DNA of 64,000 nt from Pardosa pseudoannulata (taxonomy: Eukaryota > Arthropoda > Arachnida > Araneae > Lycosidae), in the NCBI GenBank assembly GCA_032207245.1, contig CM063506.1, forward strand, positions 19,371,956-19,435,955, given 5' to 3'. The notes beneath the pieces are model-generated. The model was not told the origin of the DNA. It ran no database searches and saw only the letters and a list, made by a program, of their open reading frames with translations. Both the position numbers and the translations under genes were made by a program. How positions within the stretch are numbered: position 1 is the stretch's first letter; every line of letters begins with the position of its first letter. Shown here in pieces: positions 23,029 to 35,304 of this stretch.

Positions 23029-24261
23029 CAAGGCCGTAACTAGGGAGTGGCAAAGGGGGCATTTACCACAGGCTCATTAGCCATAGGGGCGCCGCGCCGC
23101 ACTGTTATGAAAATGGGATCCGAAAGAGGATGATTCGATACGAGTAGAAATTAGAAAAAGTTGAAAAATAAATTTCATATTATAAAATCTGATTTTATTT
23201 ATAAAATCCAAAGTGTTTAGAAATTATTTTTTATGAATTTTCTCATTTTTAAAGTCTTCTAAAGACTAAATTTGTTAGAAATTCTTATAAAATTCTATAA
23301 TTATATATAATTAAATTTATCCTTAATATTGTTGTGGTGTAGTACATTGCATTGTCATTTCGAAGACATTGATAACCCCCAAGTTGTTTTACATTGCTTT
23401 TATTATAGTATAGTACCACTGTTCTATATTACAATGTTCAAAATTAGAAGAAACGACAAGAAAATATGCAAAAAAAAATATATAAAAATTAAAAAGCAAA
23501 AAGAGTACTCCACGTGCTACGCCTCAAAAAAAAATTGCCAATGTCCAAGAGAACGCTACATTCTTTACCTTCCTTCTTTCTACTCAGGCAACCCTATACT
23601 TTTTTCATTATCCTGTGCTGATGTGTTCGTTGTTCCATTGTCCTTTTTACAATGCGTCCTTTCCCGGCTCTGCCCAGAAGGACCGGGACTCCAAGGATGG
23701 TCCTGGAGACCAATCACAACTCTCCAAAACTTGGTGAAGTTTAAGTGCACTTATTTCTCTGGCCACACCACACGCTTCTTGGAGGTGCGAAAAAAACTTG
23801 GGCATTCAACCCACAACGAGTGAGTGCTGCGATCAAATCAGTTTCGCAAACCTAAACATAGCTGCACTCTCACAAATATAAATCCGGGTATTCGTTTTAA
23901 AGTTTGAATTTATTAAAGCTATTAAAACTAAATTTAAAATTAGAAATTCGTCAATATTTTCTAAAATTTTAATGTACAAAAAAAATATTTTCCTGGTATA
24001 AACTATTCCGTTTATCAGCAAAATACTACCCTCAGGAAGTTTAAAAAATATTTTAAGTATTAATAAAGTACAAATAGAAGAAAAAATTAAAAATTAATAC
24101 ACTAGGAATAATTTAAGAATTAGTAAAATATTTTGTGAGTTTATTCTGAATACATGATATAGAAAAAAAAAACATGTTTATGTATTTTCTCACTATATTT
24201 GGCGGCAGGAGCACTGACCACTTCTTTGCCACGGGCGCCAAAGGACCAAGTTACGGCCTTG
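23029..24261. mobile_element. hAT-type non-autonomous element with 13-bp perfect TIRs
   Basis: CAAGGCCGTAACT and AGTTACGGCCTTG are perfect inverted ends, with CCTGTAAT duplicated outside (23021-23028, 24262-24269). The 1233-bp interior has an ORF (23329-23823 plus, 164 codons) that shows no hAT dimerisation or catalytic motif and has low-complexity Lys-rich parts; I do not call it a gene. Confidence 0.92.
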
Positions 24262-24269
24262 CCTGTAAT

Positions 24270-25026
24270 AGCAAGTTACATGACTCTAACCATAAATGTC
24301 ACCATAAATAACACAATCGACCAATTCAGAAAACTAATACATTTAAAAACAAATAAATAGAAATTATCAATACTTTTAAAGCATAACACTTCCTAATATG
24401 AGAAGATAAGATAAAGCGAACGTTTCTGTTTCAGTCAAATACATTTTTATATCAATGAATTTTAAAGCCAAGAACTCCTACATTTTTGTCTGTATTACTT
24501 ACTAATTTTATCTTGTACAATGTGCTATAGGCCAAGTTGGTGTGACAATACACTAATTTATGTTGCATAAGAATAAAATCAATAGTCTTTATACCTTAAA
24601 ATTCTATTTTTTGTTTTGTATTATAGATGGGAAGTATTGCATATCATACACACCAATAAATTGACTTTGAGAAAATAGATGTTCTAGCAGCCCTATTAGT
24701 ATCCCAGAAGTATAAAAAGTTTGGGAATCCTTATACTATACAAACACCTTTTCTTTTACAATCTAATTCAAAGAAATTGTAAGCATGATCTTACAGCAAT
24801 AAGACCTACCTTCTGAGGGTTTCTCGGAAATATAAAACAATGTACATATTTTTAATTTACATAGAAAACTATTTTTGGTATCTTTGGACCAGTGGCAACT
24901 GCCCCTTTGCCCCTCCCTGAATAAGTCACTGAAATGAGATATTTCAAATATTGAAAATAGTGAAATATTGTACTAAGACAAGTAACATATCTTATTTATT
25001 TCTTTAAAGTAAATGTATTATAAATG
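24270..25026. other. AT-rich spacer
   Basis: Holds one possible MITE end (24890-24926). Otherwise nothing. Confidence 0.5.
24890..24926 (-). mobile_element. one end of a hAT-like MITE
   Basis: Inverted, it reads CAGTGACTTATTCAGGGAGG then GGCAAAGGGGC, like the ends at 18207 and 23029. The opposite end was not found. Confidence 0.35.
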
Positions 25027-25523
25027 ATCTAATTACCTTTAATAGTTCTTAACCAAATCCTAATTATCTTTAATAGTTCTTAACCAAATCCTAATTATCT
25101 AATAGTTCTTAACCAAATCCTAATTATCTTTAATAGTTCTTTACCAAATCCTAATTATCTTTAACAGTTCTTAACCAAATCCTAATTATCTTTAAGAGTT
25201 TTTAACTAAATCCTAATTTTCTTTGATAGTGTTTAACCAAATCCTAATTATCTTTGATAGTTCTTAATCAAATCCTAATTATCTTTAATAGTTCTTAACC
25301 AAATCCTATTTATCTTTAATAGTTCTTAACCAAATCTTAATTATCTTTGATAGTTCTTAACCAAATCCTAATTATCTTTGATAGCTCTTGATCAAATCCT
25401 AATTATCTAATTATCTTTGATAGTTCTTAACCAAACCCTAATTATCTTTAATAGTTCTTAATCAAATCCTAATTATCTTTGATAGTTCTTAACTAAACCC
25501 TAATTATCTTTGATAGTTCTAGA
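25027..25523. repeat. minisatellite, 31-bp unit, about 16 copies
   Basis: The unit holds CTAATTATCTTTAATAGTTC and TTAACCAAATC; copies differ at a few sites (TTTGATAG, TTTAACAG) and a few have small indels. Confidence 0.95.
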
Positions 25524-26365
25524 ATTATTTAGAAAGATTATAACTTTTCTTCAAAAACGTAAAACTCAAGCATCATATTACCCTTTTCTATAAATTCCAA
25601 ATTTAATTTGAAAAATATAATGAACCACCTCTTTAACCATTACTAAAAACTGAAAAAAAGACTAAATATTTTTAACTAAGCACACCTTTTCTACTTCACT
25701 ACGAAATGTCGATTTCAAAATTATAAAGAACTTCTAGACAATCCCAAAGGGCCATTTACCATTAATGCATTCATAAATTTTCCTCGTTTTTCAAAGTCTT
25801 CTACTGCGGCGAAATAATGGCAGTCGGCGTACTTAAAAAATAAAACCTTCCCAAAATTAGTGGACTCATTTAAATACCCCCGTACCGAAGAAGTTCTGAT
25901 TTTGAAACGGGTCTCATTTCCATTTTTTCCGTCGTGTTACTCTTAAATACTTCTTGTAGAACAGAAAAGAGAGGTTCAGGTAGCATGATTGCTCTTGGAA
26001 AAGTTTTAAATTGCAGCCGTTTTAATGAATGATTTCAAGAAGAATATTATCTTTAAAAAAACTGTTGTAAATAGAATTATCATTCTAGTTTGATTCATGA
26101 AGCATTAAGTGAATGCAATGTTGATCACACGATGTGGACAATGTGTTCTGCACATGAGCACGTGAACTCCCAAAGGATACAAAGAAATAAATATATTTAA
26201 AAATAAAATATTAAATACAAATTCAGATTTTCATCAAATTTCAAGATGAGTTTGTGCCTTCCCCTATTTTTAAATGCACTAATTTGTAGATAACATATTG
26301 TATTGTAGGTTACTACAGCATAGACCACTTGATCTTTCCTTGATCGCACTTCCTTTCGAAGCAAT
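25524..26365. other. AT-rich spacer between minisatellites
   Basis: Nothing recognised. Confidence 0.5.
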
Positions 26366-26960
26366 GTCTTTGAAAACCGATGTATGAGGATATAAATGGA
26401 CAGAGTAGGAAAAGGGCATGGTTAATTTAGTCTACTATTTTGCTACACGAGGGCTAATGTCTCTGAAAACCGATGTATGGGGATAGAAATGGAAGAGTAG
26501 AGGAAGAGCATGGTTAATTTAGTCTACTATTTTGCTACACGAGGACTAATGTCTATGAAAAACCGATGTATGGGGATAGAAATGGACAGTGTAGAGGAAG
26601 AGCATGGTTAATTTAGTCTACTATTTTGCTACACGAGGGCTAATGTCTTTGAAAACCGATGTATGAGGATATAAATGGACAGAGTAGGAAAAGGGCATGG
26701 TTAATTTAGTCTACTATTTTGCTACACGAGGGCTAATGTCTCTGAAAACCGATGTATGAGGATAGAAATGGAAGAGCATGGTTAATTTAGTCTACTATTT
26801 TGCTACACGAGGGCTAATGTCTCTGAAAACCGATGTATGGGGATAGAAATGGAAGAGCATGGTTAATTTAGTCTACTATTTTGCTACACGAGGGCTAATG
26901 TCTCTGAAAACCGATGTATGAGGATAGAAATGGAAGAGCATGGTTAATTTAGTCTACTAT
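26366..26960. repeat. minisatellite, 81-95-bp unit, about 7 copies, built on a SINE tail
   Basis: Each unit has GAAAACCGATGTATG, GGATAGAAATGGA, GCATGGTTAATTTAGTCTAC and TTTGCTACACGAGGGCTAATG. The last part is the 3' end of the 173-bp SINE that follows at 26961. Early units are about 93 bp; the last three lack 12 bp. Confidence 0.93.
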
Positions 26961-27100
26961 TTTGCTACACGAGGGCTAATGAGACCGGGGTCTAATGCTG
27001 AAAGGAGATTTCGAATAGCTATGAGCATTCATGCCTGCAGTGAAATTCGAACCCACGAACTCCGGTTCCGAAGAGCAGCACTCTGCCTATTCGGTAATCC
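26961..27100 (-). repeat. tRNA-derived SINE (173-bp family) next to its own tail repeat
   Basis: It runs from TTTGCTACACGAGGGCTAAT through the B box ATTCGAACCCACGAACTCCG to TATTCGGTAAT. The tail half continues leftward as a tandem array (26366-26960). Confidence 0.85.
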
Positions 27101-27269
27101 CTCAGTGTAGCGGAAGGGAAAAGGCACCGATGATAGCGTTATGTTCGCACATTTTCAGTTCTGTGGAAGCTCACGTTGTTTGCAAACATCTCGTTCAAAT
27201 TCTTCCCAAATTGTTGTATTCGGTTAATAATTTTCTTTTTTTATTACATTTTTCATTGTTATCATTTTC

Positions 27270-27270
<1 letters not shown>

Positions 27271-27321
<51 letters not shown>
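27271..27321. repeat. (TA)n microsatellite
   Basis: About 25 TA units between a SINE-derived repeat region and a TTAA MITE. Confidence 0.95.
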
Positions 27322-27324
<3 letters not shown>

Positions 27325-27348
27325 CGAAGGGGTGTAAAGAGAGGTACT

Positions 27349-27682
27349 TAACCCCTTAACGTGCACGCTCGAGTTAACTCGAGTGCGCTAAACTGACCAA
27401 ACTGGGCACACTCGAGATAATTCGATCAATGATGTACTTTATGTTGCTATAATTTTTCACGCTCAACTGCAATCGATAATTGAAAATAACAATGTGAAAG
27501 AAAATAAACAATCGTTTTATTGATATTTATCATTTACTTGGGATTGTAAGCTATAACACTTACTTATTCAAGTATAAAAATATTTTTTTCTAAATTCAAA
27601 GTTCTAAATTGTGTTATTATTATATTAAAATTAATTTTTTGGCCGGCCTTTTTCCAAAAAAAACTATGCATTATGGAGTTAA
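27349..27682. mobile_element. TTAA MITE, copy 2 (inverted relative to copy 1)
   Basis: It begins TTAACCCCTTAACGTGCA and ends GCATTATGGAGTTAA. At the place of the TA array of copy 1 it has only AAGTATAAAAATATT. A different TA array (27271-27321) stands just outside its left end. Confidence 0.8.
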
Positions 27683-28079
27683 TAAAATAAAATGGCATAT
27701 ACTAAAATCAGTTTTTTGGAACTAAAGCAACAACTTTGCCTTTATCAACAACTTTTCAACTTTGTCTTTGGAAAAAAAATTGAAAACGTTTCATAAATAT
27801 GAGTAGTGGCATTAGTTTTCTACAATTTATTATAGAAAAAAAGCTTAACTAAGTTATCGGAATCCTACAAACTTGCTAATGACTTGGACTATTCTAAAGA
27901 CTAGGTACTACTGCTGCAGTTGAAGGATGTTTATTAACTCAAAATATCTTATCTCCTTTTAAAGACAATTTTAAGAAGATAAAAGGGGGTACAGACTAAA
28001 TGCTCTAGCTGTGTTTTCAATTGAAAAATCATGTTAAATGGTATACCTAAATTTATTAAAAACGTTATTGAGTTTCTCG
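27683..28079. other. AT-rich spacer
   Basis: Nothing recognised between the TTAA MITE and the enlarged solo LTR. Confidence 0.5.
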
Positions 28080-29690
28080 TGTGACGTATCCGGTCCCTGT
28101 TTTAGGTGGCACAAGGAAGAATCAGGTGCGTCTTGAATAATGAATTTATTTACTCCTCTGCTATATACATCATTTCATAAATACACAAAAAAAAAACAAT
28201 TTCAGATCACAGGTATGTGATTAGATACACGTAGGCCTTCAAAGACTTCAAAGGTGATGTGGCAACTGGACCATATGGGCCGAGCCCTTCAATCCAGAGG
28301 CTTCTGTCAGTAGGCACAAAAATGACAAAGAGCGAAAAATAAACACATAAAAGAGCATAGAGATAGAAGGGTGGATTCGTGAGTTCATATCACAAAACTA
28401 GAGAGTAGAGAGTTTAGGGATAGAAAAACATAAAATATTTGCCAGTGACATCCGTACAAAAAAAGCCGAAAATATAGAATAATAGTGATCAAAATCGAAA
28501 AAAATTAAAAATTTTGGAAAAAATAAAAATATATGTTTTAAAAATAAATAAATTGCATTAAAAATCCGAAAAGGGCCTAAATAATAATATCTAAACATAA
28601 AAATAATTTTTATTAATTTAGATTAAGTTTTATAAATTTTTGTCTATTGAATAATAACGATAAGTTAAAAATTTTGAAAAAATAAAAATATATGTTTTAA
28701 AAATAAATAAATTGCACTAAAAATCCGAAAAGGGCCTAAATAATGATAAATAAACGTAAAAAAACAATTTTTATTAATTTTGATTAAGATTTAGAATTTT
28801 TGTCTTCGCCGGGGACAGAACGGTACACTCGAACACATAAGCCTGAGTAGAGAAGTGCAATATCTAAGATCTGACTCTGCCGAAATATTGGTGATCCGAC
28901 GGAAGGAACAATTCGGTAGCTCTCGCAAAAGTTCACTGAAGTGATGAAGGTAGAAATTACTCTCAATTAGACGGGATAAGAAGTGATCACAACTGGGTTT
29001 CTTCGAAGAATATACAGTTAGAGTTCCTGAGGGAAATATGCAAGCAATCCTGAAGAGGATTATATTAAAAAGGAAACCCAATGCACAAGGTAACGTTCTC
29101 AATCTCAGCAAGAGATATATCCCAAGGCGGGATTTTCGATAAATAAAACTCTCCGATGGAGAGACTGGTCGGGGCGACCTCCGAGTTAGCCGACGCTGAC
29201 TACTCTTTAAGGAAAAGATCCCGAGGTGGGATTACAGCAAAAGACACTCTCCGATAGAGATACTGGTTAAGGCGACCTCCGAATTAGCTGGTTGCTAGCA
29301 AACCAACTTCTTCTCTAAAAAAATCTTCTCTCGTCTCTTTCTAGAGGGCCTCACCCACAATTTCATAATTGGATCATCTAGGGATGACCTCACCTTCAAC
29401 CCACTGGATTGGTCTGTGTTAAACAATCCCCGGCCGCAAACCTAGGGGTTCTTAGAATTCGTAGCGGCTAGATCCAAGTCGTGGTAATTCCTTTGTAGTT
29501 CTGATGGTGATATTTCTGGCTGTCAGTCAAGGTGCCGGGTTGTCTAGGATATTGTTCCGCTACTATAGGGCACAACAGTCTAGACATCGTGGTGCCGGGG
29601 AAAACAATCTCTTTGTATCCACATAAGCGAAGTCCACCTTTCAAAACAAAGTTCTTTGATGTCGGCACACCGCTAAATCACTCCGTTACA
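28080..29690. repeat. solo LTR, family 1, enlarged (1.6 kb)
   Basis: TGTGACGTATCCGG ... CTCCGTTACA. It matches 1485-2472 over both outer parts but has about 600 extra bp (28240-28830), including a direct duplication of about 125 bp (28500-28626 and 28665-28790). ORFs within it are not supported. Confidence 0.7.
28500..28790. repeat. two direct copies of a 125-bp AT-rich unit
   Basis: Both contain AAAAATATATGTTTTAAAAA and AATCCGAAAAGGGCCTAAAT, spaced about 165 bp apart, within the enlarged solo LTR. Confidence 0.85.
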
Positions 29691-30257
29691 CTTGCCTTAA
29701 GAAAAAAGACAGTGGATTTAATTAATAACTGTACTCGACTATTTTGTAATCAACCTTCAAAGACAAATTTAAACAATATTATGATTTTATTGCATTCTAT
29801 AGTCAGATTTTTTTTTAAATTTTACTCATCAGAATTTGTTTTATTTTAGCTGAATTGTTTCCTTTAAGCGGATGGTGGCGATTACAAAGGGCTTTCATAA
29901 ATTATTATAACTCAGAATTTCGAACATTTGTAAAAATATAAATGGAAAGTATAAGTAAATTAATCACACTAATTTCTTTTCAAAATCAATTCATATTTTT
30001 GTATAATTTATTTTCTTTAGAATTTTTGTTAATCTAAAATGATCCATTTTTCATAGATATTTGCAAAATGTTCATCAAACATATGTTGAAATAAATCTGG
30101 GTGTCTTTTTTTTTTAATTACAAAATATTATATTGCGTTTCGAAAGCTCGAATTTTTCAAAAAAATTCTATATATAGATATAAGATTCTATATAAATATA
30201 TTTCCAATAAATTAACGATTCAATTTATATGCAAAATTAATACATACAAATATGTTC
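29691..30257. other. AT-rich spacer
   Basis: Nothing recognised between the two solo LTRs. Confidence 0.5.
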
Positions 30258-30860
30258 TGTAAGGAATTTGCACCCACGAATCATGTGTGCTTTGATGACA
30301 TCGGCAGAATCGCCCCATTTGACCCCTTCCACCCGGCGTTTCTTAGGAGAAGTAAGAAGCCGGCCGGCAAAAGGGGGCCTGATAAGGATGTTTCGGTGTC
30401 GTTGGTTGTTTTCGCAGGGCCTCGGAGAAGGAGGATGTGCTCCTTTCGGTAGGGCTCAAGTTTCCAGACACCCCCTTCCCTCCGAAGAAGGGAGAGATCT
30501 GCAAGAGGGCAGTTGCGAGCGGAGAGAGGGATTCGAGCCGGCGACCGACACACATCCCTCTGTTTTGAAGGGAAAGAACTTTATTCCTTTTGTTTTCTTC
30601 TCGGACATGAAACGCTCGGTCATGCAGTTATAATTTTGATTATTGTCAGGCTCTGAGACTCAGAAATATGATATATGATTTACTTTAACTGTTTCTTAAA
30701 TGTTGTAAATAAATTTTATTTTGCCCGTCCAAGATTCCCGGAGTAGTTATTTTAAGTACAGGCATCCCAGAGACCGTGGTGCGAACATACCTGCCCCAGT
30801 ACAGTAGGCTGGCAGGACCCAAGCAAGTATAGCGCCCCAGAACAAGGGTGCTATTTCATA
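30258..30860 (+). repeat. solo LTR, family 2, copy 1
   Basis: It begins TGTAAGGAATTTGCACCCAC and follows the 45814-46371 copy throughout: GGATGTGCTCCTTTCGGTAG, GAAGGGAGAGATCTGCAAGA, TGTAAATAAATTTTATT (poly-A signal), CATACCTGCCCCAGTA. The right end is decayed. It is GC-rich against the local AT background. The overlapping ORFs at 30252-30633 are chance. Confidence 0.75.
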
Positions 30861-31132
30861 CTCAAAAAAAAAAATTTCTTATTAATAATACAAAAAAAAG
30901 GTAAAACTGAATATTAGTTCGCAAGGAACATTTTAAAATTCAATCAATAAATCAACAAATTATTTCAAAAATTTAAATTTTTTTAAAAGTTATTACATAT
31001 TTAAAATATTTTCAAATGTGACTTTTATTTGTTTTTAACTGTAATTATTTTATTATAATTACAATAATTTATTTATAATTATTTTTAATTGTTTGGTTAT
31101 TTTTGTTGTGTATGTATACAAAGTTCTTTATA

Positions 31133-31307
31133 GCCGAACGATGGCCGAATGGTTAGGGTGCTGGCCTTTGAAACCGGAGTTTATGCGTTCGAATCCCATT
31201 ATGGCATGGATATTCGTAGCCGTTCGGAATCGGCTTTAAGCAGTAGGTCCCGGTCTCATTAGCCTTCGTGTTGCAAAAAGTATACCGTAGCACTCCCAAC
31301 CCAAACC
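31133..31307 (+). repeat. full-length tRNA-derived SINE, 175 bp
   Basis: GCCGAACGATGGCCGAATGG to CCCAACCCAAACC. The 11-bp duplication AAAGTTCTTTA stands at 31120-31130 and 31308-31318. Close in sequence to the copy at 5570. Confidence 0.94.
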
Positions 31308-31318
31308 AAAGTTCTTTA

Positions 31319-32939
31319 AAAACTTAATTTAATAATTTTCATAAAAGCATTGTAACGTTCAATATTCCTTTAACGAGTGAAAACACAAATTGATTTTAAC
31401 TTTAAAGTTACGTCATAGTTGCATAGTTAATATTCAAAAAAATAAAATTAATGGACCCCGTTAACCATGAACCGTAACTGGATCATACTATAGAAAAATT
31501 ATTTAAAGTAAAAAATCATGTAGTACCAAAAAGTTTGGAGGTTATAATTTTATAATGCTTCAAAATTCTTATTTTGTTTTAATTATATCTTTTATCACTT
31601 TTGGGAATAATCTTAGTAAAATCTTTCAAATATATAAGTGAATTTTATCGTGGTAGTTAAGAAGTAATTTTGAATGTTCTTTAAATTTTCTATTAAACTA
31701 AACGTTATTTAATTAATTTCTCTTTATTATTTGAATAAGCAGCATAACTTAAATGAGAATGTATTTATATCCTTTCACAGAGATTGATGGGGAAAAAAGT
31801 TTAAGGATAGAGGCCAATGGCCAGAATGCTTTTAAATCGGCTGAAATATCCAGCGTTGCCAAGGTTATTCATCGTTCATACATCAAATAAAACACTCTAT
31901 TAGTTTTATCATTCGGTTCATCTTGCTTGGAAAAAAAGTCACATGTCACTCTAATCTAAACTAATAACATTCTAATCTCAAATAATGGAGTAAATATTTA
32001 AATTAATTCTTTTAAATAAACTTGTAAATAGAATTGACACAAATTATAATTTTTGCATTGTTTTGATACCATATATTTAACAATTTTTTTATCACTAACT
32101 GCTAAAAATGCCAAGCTTATTGCTTGTTGATATACCACAGCAGCAAACCATACTATTGCATTGAAATTAACAGTAATCTTACAACAGACGCTAAGTACAA
32201 GATTCTGGATGTATGCGAACTTTTAGAATCTATCTGATGGAATTTATATTTACTGCAATTCATGATTCAAGTTATATCTCTGAAATCGAATTCTCCAATC
32301 TGTTACCAAAATCTATGTTATAAAAATCAATGTGAAGAAAACACCTTTATCAAAAATGATAACAGTGACAATGATAACAAAGAGAACACGAGATATATTG
32401 CATTTTTATTTCCTTTACTCTTGTAACAAATCAAGTCTGACGGAGCAGAGCAACATCTCAGGAGCATTCGAACTATTTCTCTTCCGATAATCCCATTTCG
32501 CTCCATTTACGCCGGGTCTGAGTACGACTTCCACACTCTCTGGAGGGATGGAAAATCTTTCTGCTGCGTGAAGAGTTGTGTTGGTTTTTTATTTCTGTGT
32601 CTGTCTTTCAATTATGAATGATTGGTCATCTTTGTTTTATTACAAAAAATAGTGTAAGTATAACACATAGCTCTTGTCCCGGAGCAGTATAAGAAAAGTA
32701 ATTCTAACGAACAGTGTTATAAATGGAGAAGACTTTTACAAATTGTTGACTAATTGTCCTGACACACATATCTATATTAACAAGCACTCCATAAGATGTC
32801 GATTTTTTTAGAGGTGTTATTTCTTGCCTTATTTGGAGGATCATAATGGTTATCGTTTCTTAATCTCAGCAAGGGGTAGAGATTATAATATGACAGCAAA
32901 ATACAAGCCGATAACTGGAATATTTCATGTCTTCATAAA
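31319..32939. other. intergenic
   Basis: AT-rich; 32400-32590 is GC-richer without a supportable frame. Confidence 0.5.
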
Positions 32940-34292
32940 CCGGGTAATCCAAAAGTCAGGACGAACTTTAAATATGAATAATTCGAAAATGAATGCAGAT
33001 ACAAAGATACGGTTTGAACCAAACCGATGGAAAAGAAACCGGATTTTGTTTGTCAACAAAAAATAGTTCTTTTGTCTACCAACAGATGGTGCTGTAGTGT
33101 TTTATTGCTCCAAAAGATGATTTACAAATAAAAAAAAAATGTTGACAACTAACAAGTCAACTTAATTACAGTTAATTAGTACTACAGTAAATGTTCAATG
33201 TGCTGTCCATCAGTAGCAAAACTGTGAGACGAGTCACCACACTGTTTGTTCACAGTGCGGTGACGCGTAGCCACCACAAGACGGTCGAGCTACGTACCGA
33301 GGCGACATGTAACTGTAACTGTATCGGTACAACACTTACCGGCGCTGGATATGAACAGCGGTGCATCAGTCTCTCGCCTCGCTAATGTCCCGCTAGCTGC
33401 TGTATTTTTCCCTCGTGGAAATATTTGTGTGAGGTCGAAATAAATGTTAAGTTTTAGTTAACTGCTCAATCGCTTTCCTTTTGTTCAACATTCATTTGCG
33501 ATACGAGTTGGAATGCAGCTTTGGATCCGCTCGTATCCGAAACAGCATTTAGTAGCATTTATTTCGTTATTCGCAGTTTGCGTTATACCGTTTCAGAGTT
33601 ATTCGCAGTGCTCTCCAGACACTTCCGTACATTTCTGTCTGCCTCGAAACTTCACGAGCACTTCACTTCTCATGCGCAGCAACAGCCGACATGGATTGCA
33701 TTGTCTTCTCCACTACCGTGACAACAGCAGCAACTGTTGAGGGACGTCCACTTCTTTGACGTGACGCCAAAGAACCTGTAGCTTCAAATTTCTTCATCAT
33801 TTTGTTCAATGCAGAAGACGTTATTGGCCTTTTGCTATCTCACATACCTTTTTTGTGGTGATATGCCACATAAAGGGTTAGAGTTTAACTAAAAGGGCTT
33901 TCTCAACTATGGACAGCATTTCTATGCAAACAAGCTTCGACTACCATTACGTTCACAGGATCGCATGATGCAAGTTTGACAGAACTTCCTGGGCCTAGCC
34001 CTCTAGTTCTGCGATACATAGGATTTTAACAAATAACTATTAGCTATGATTAGGCTATGACTGGGGGGGGAAATGCCATTGAGTGCTGCAGTTGTTACTT
34101 TTTATAGCATTTATTGCTTTGCATAATCCTACATCAACGCCATTTCTTGGTTGCATAAAAACTATTTTTTTTTAGTTTATATACAAAATCCACTATCTTT
34201 TCCATCCGTTTGGTGCAAACCGTTTCTTTGTATCTTTATTCGTTTTCGAATCATTCAATTTTAAATTTCGTCCTGACTTTTGGATCACCCTG
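32940..34292. mobile_element. transposon with about 120-bp TIRs, decayed interior
   Basis: The left end CCGGGTAATCCAAAAGTCAG and the inverted right end CAGGGTGATCCAAAAGTCAG are followed by about 100 bp of matching inverted sequence (about 32940-33060 and 34175-34292). TA follows the right end; the left flank is AA. The interior has no readable transposase. It resembles the 44-46 kb element in TIR length and in the GATCxAAAAGTC pattern, so probably the same wider group. Confidence 0.8.
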
Positions 34293-34572
34293 TATATTTG
34301 CGTGCGTGTAATGACAAAAAATAGCCCGAGATCGTTATTAAACTTAAACCTTATTTCTCTCTGAACAGGGAACTAAATCTTTTATTCATAAGCTAAAGAT
34401 ACTGTGGACACGAATAAGTCACTGATTTTGCTCATGGATTCCAAGCGTGCAATACTGAGAAATAAATATGCCACATCATCACTTTTGAGTTCTATAAATC
34501 TGGCTTTCGTGATAAATATAGCTCTTCTCATCGTTTCTTCTATCAATGCATCCAATGTGAACCTCATATATA

Positions 34573-34705
34573 TATGACAGGTTCCACTTAAATGAGACTA
34601 GAGTCCTGAGTATATTTTCATCGTTTTATTCAATCTCAGCACACACTACTCATAAATCATCTTCAATGGCATCGCACATTGGCGCCCAACTTTTAACAAA
34701 GGCAG
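34573..34705 (+). repeat. possible LTR end plus primer-binding site
   Basis: GCATCGCACAT is followed by TGGCGCCCAACTTTT. TGGCGCC is a standard start of a tRNA primer-binding site right after an LTR ending in CA. No partner LTR or gag was found. Confidence 0.4.
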
Positions 34706-35253
34706 ATTTAGTTGCTTCGGGTAGCCACAGCTCTATCTGCGGAATGTGCATACTGCTCTCTGCTACCGATCACTGCGCGTGAGCCGTATTTATGTGGCTA
34801 ACTCCTCCCGCCGCGACACTCTCAGTAAATATTGTAAGGAAAATTCTCAGAGGTTTTCAAAACTTAAATCAAGGGTAAAAATTCCCGCGTAATTTTCCAT
34901 TCCCCTTTTTAACCCCTAACTTAAATTGACCACTGGGGCTACAGGTTACGCCCTCAGAGAAGAGGCCTGGCCAATTATAAACCTACATGGCCCTAGCGGA
35001 CACTTTAGGAAATTTCCAAATAAAAAGGAGATACACGCTAGCGGAGACAGATTTTTCTAGAGATATTTTCACACAGATGTTGACCCAGGTGTTGCGTGTC
35101 TTGTACATAGAACTACATGCTAGTTGACCCTTCAGTTTGTCCCTATGATGAAGTGGAAACCGGTCCTTCAAAGTTATCTTAATAAAGGTCTATAGCTGAA
35201 ACGGTATCATTTTTATGGCCATGGCTGCAACCCCCCATCGAGAAGTCAGTCTC

Positions 35254-35304
<51 letters not shown>

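Noticed and set aside
23329..23823. 164-codon ORF as a gene
   Set aside because: Internal to a hAT-type element, low-complexity Lys-rich middle, no known motif.
25027..27100. CRISPR-like array
   Set aside because: Units are contiguous tandem repeats without unique spacers, and the genome is eukaryotic.
30252..30633. Overlapping ORFs on both strands near 30.3-30.6 kb
   Set aside because: They lie in a GC-rich solo LTR, where chance open frames are common; the second copy at 45.8 kb does not keep them.
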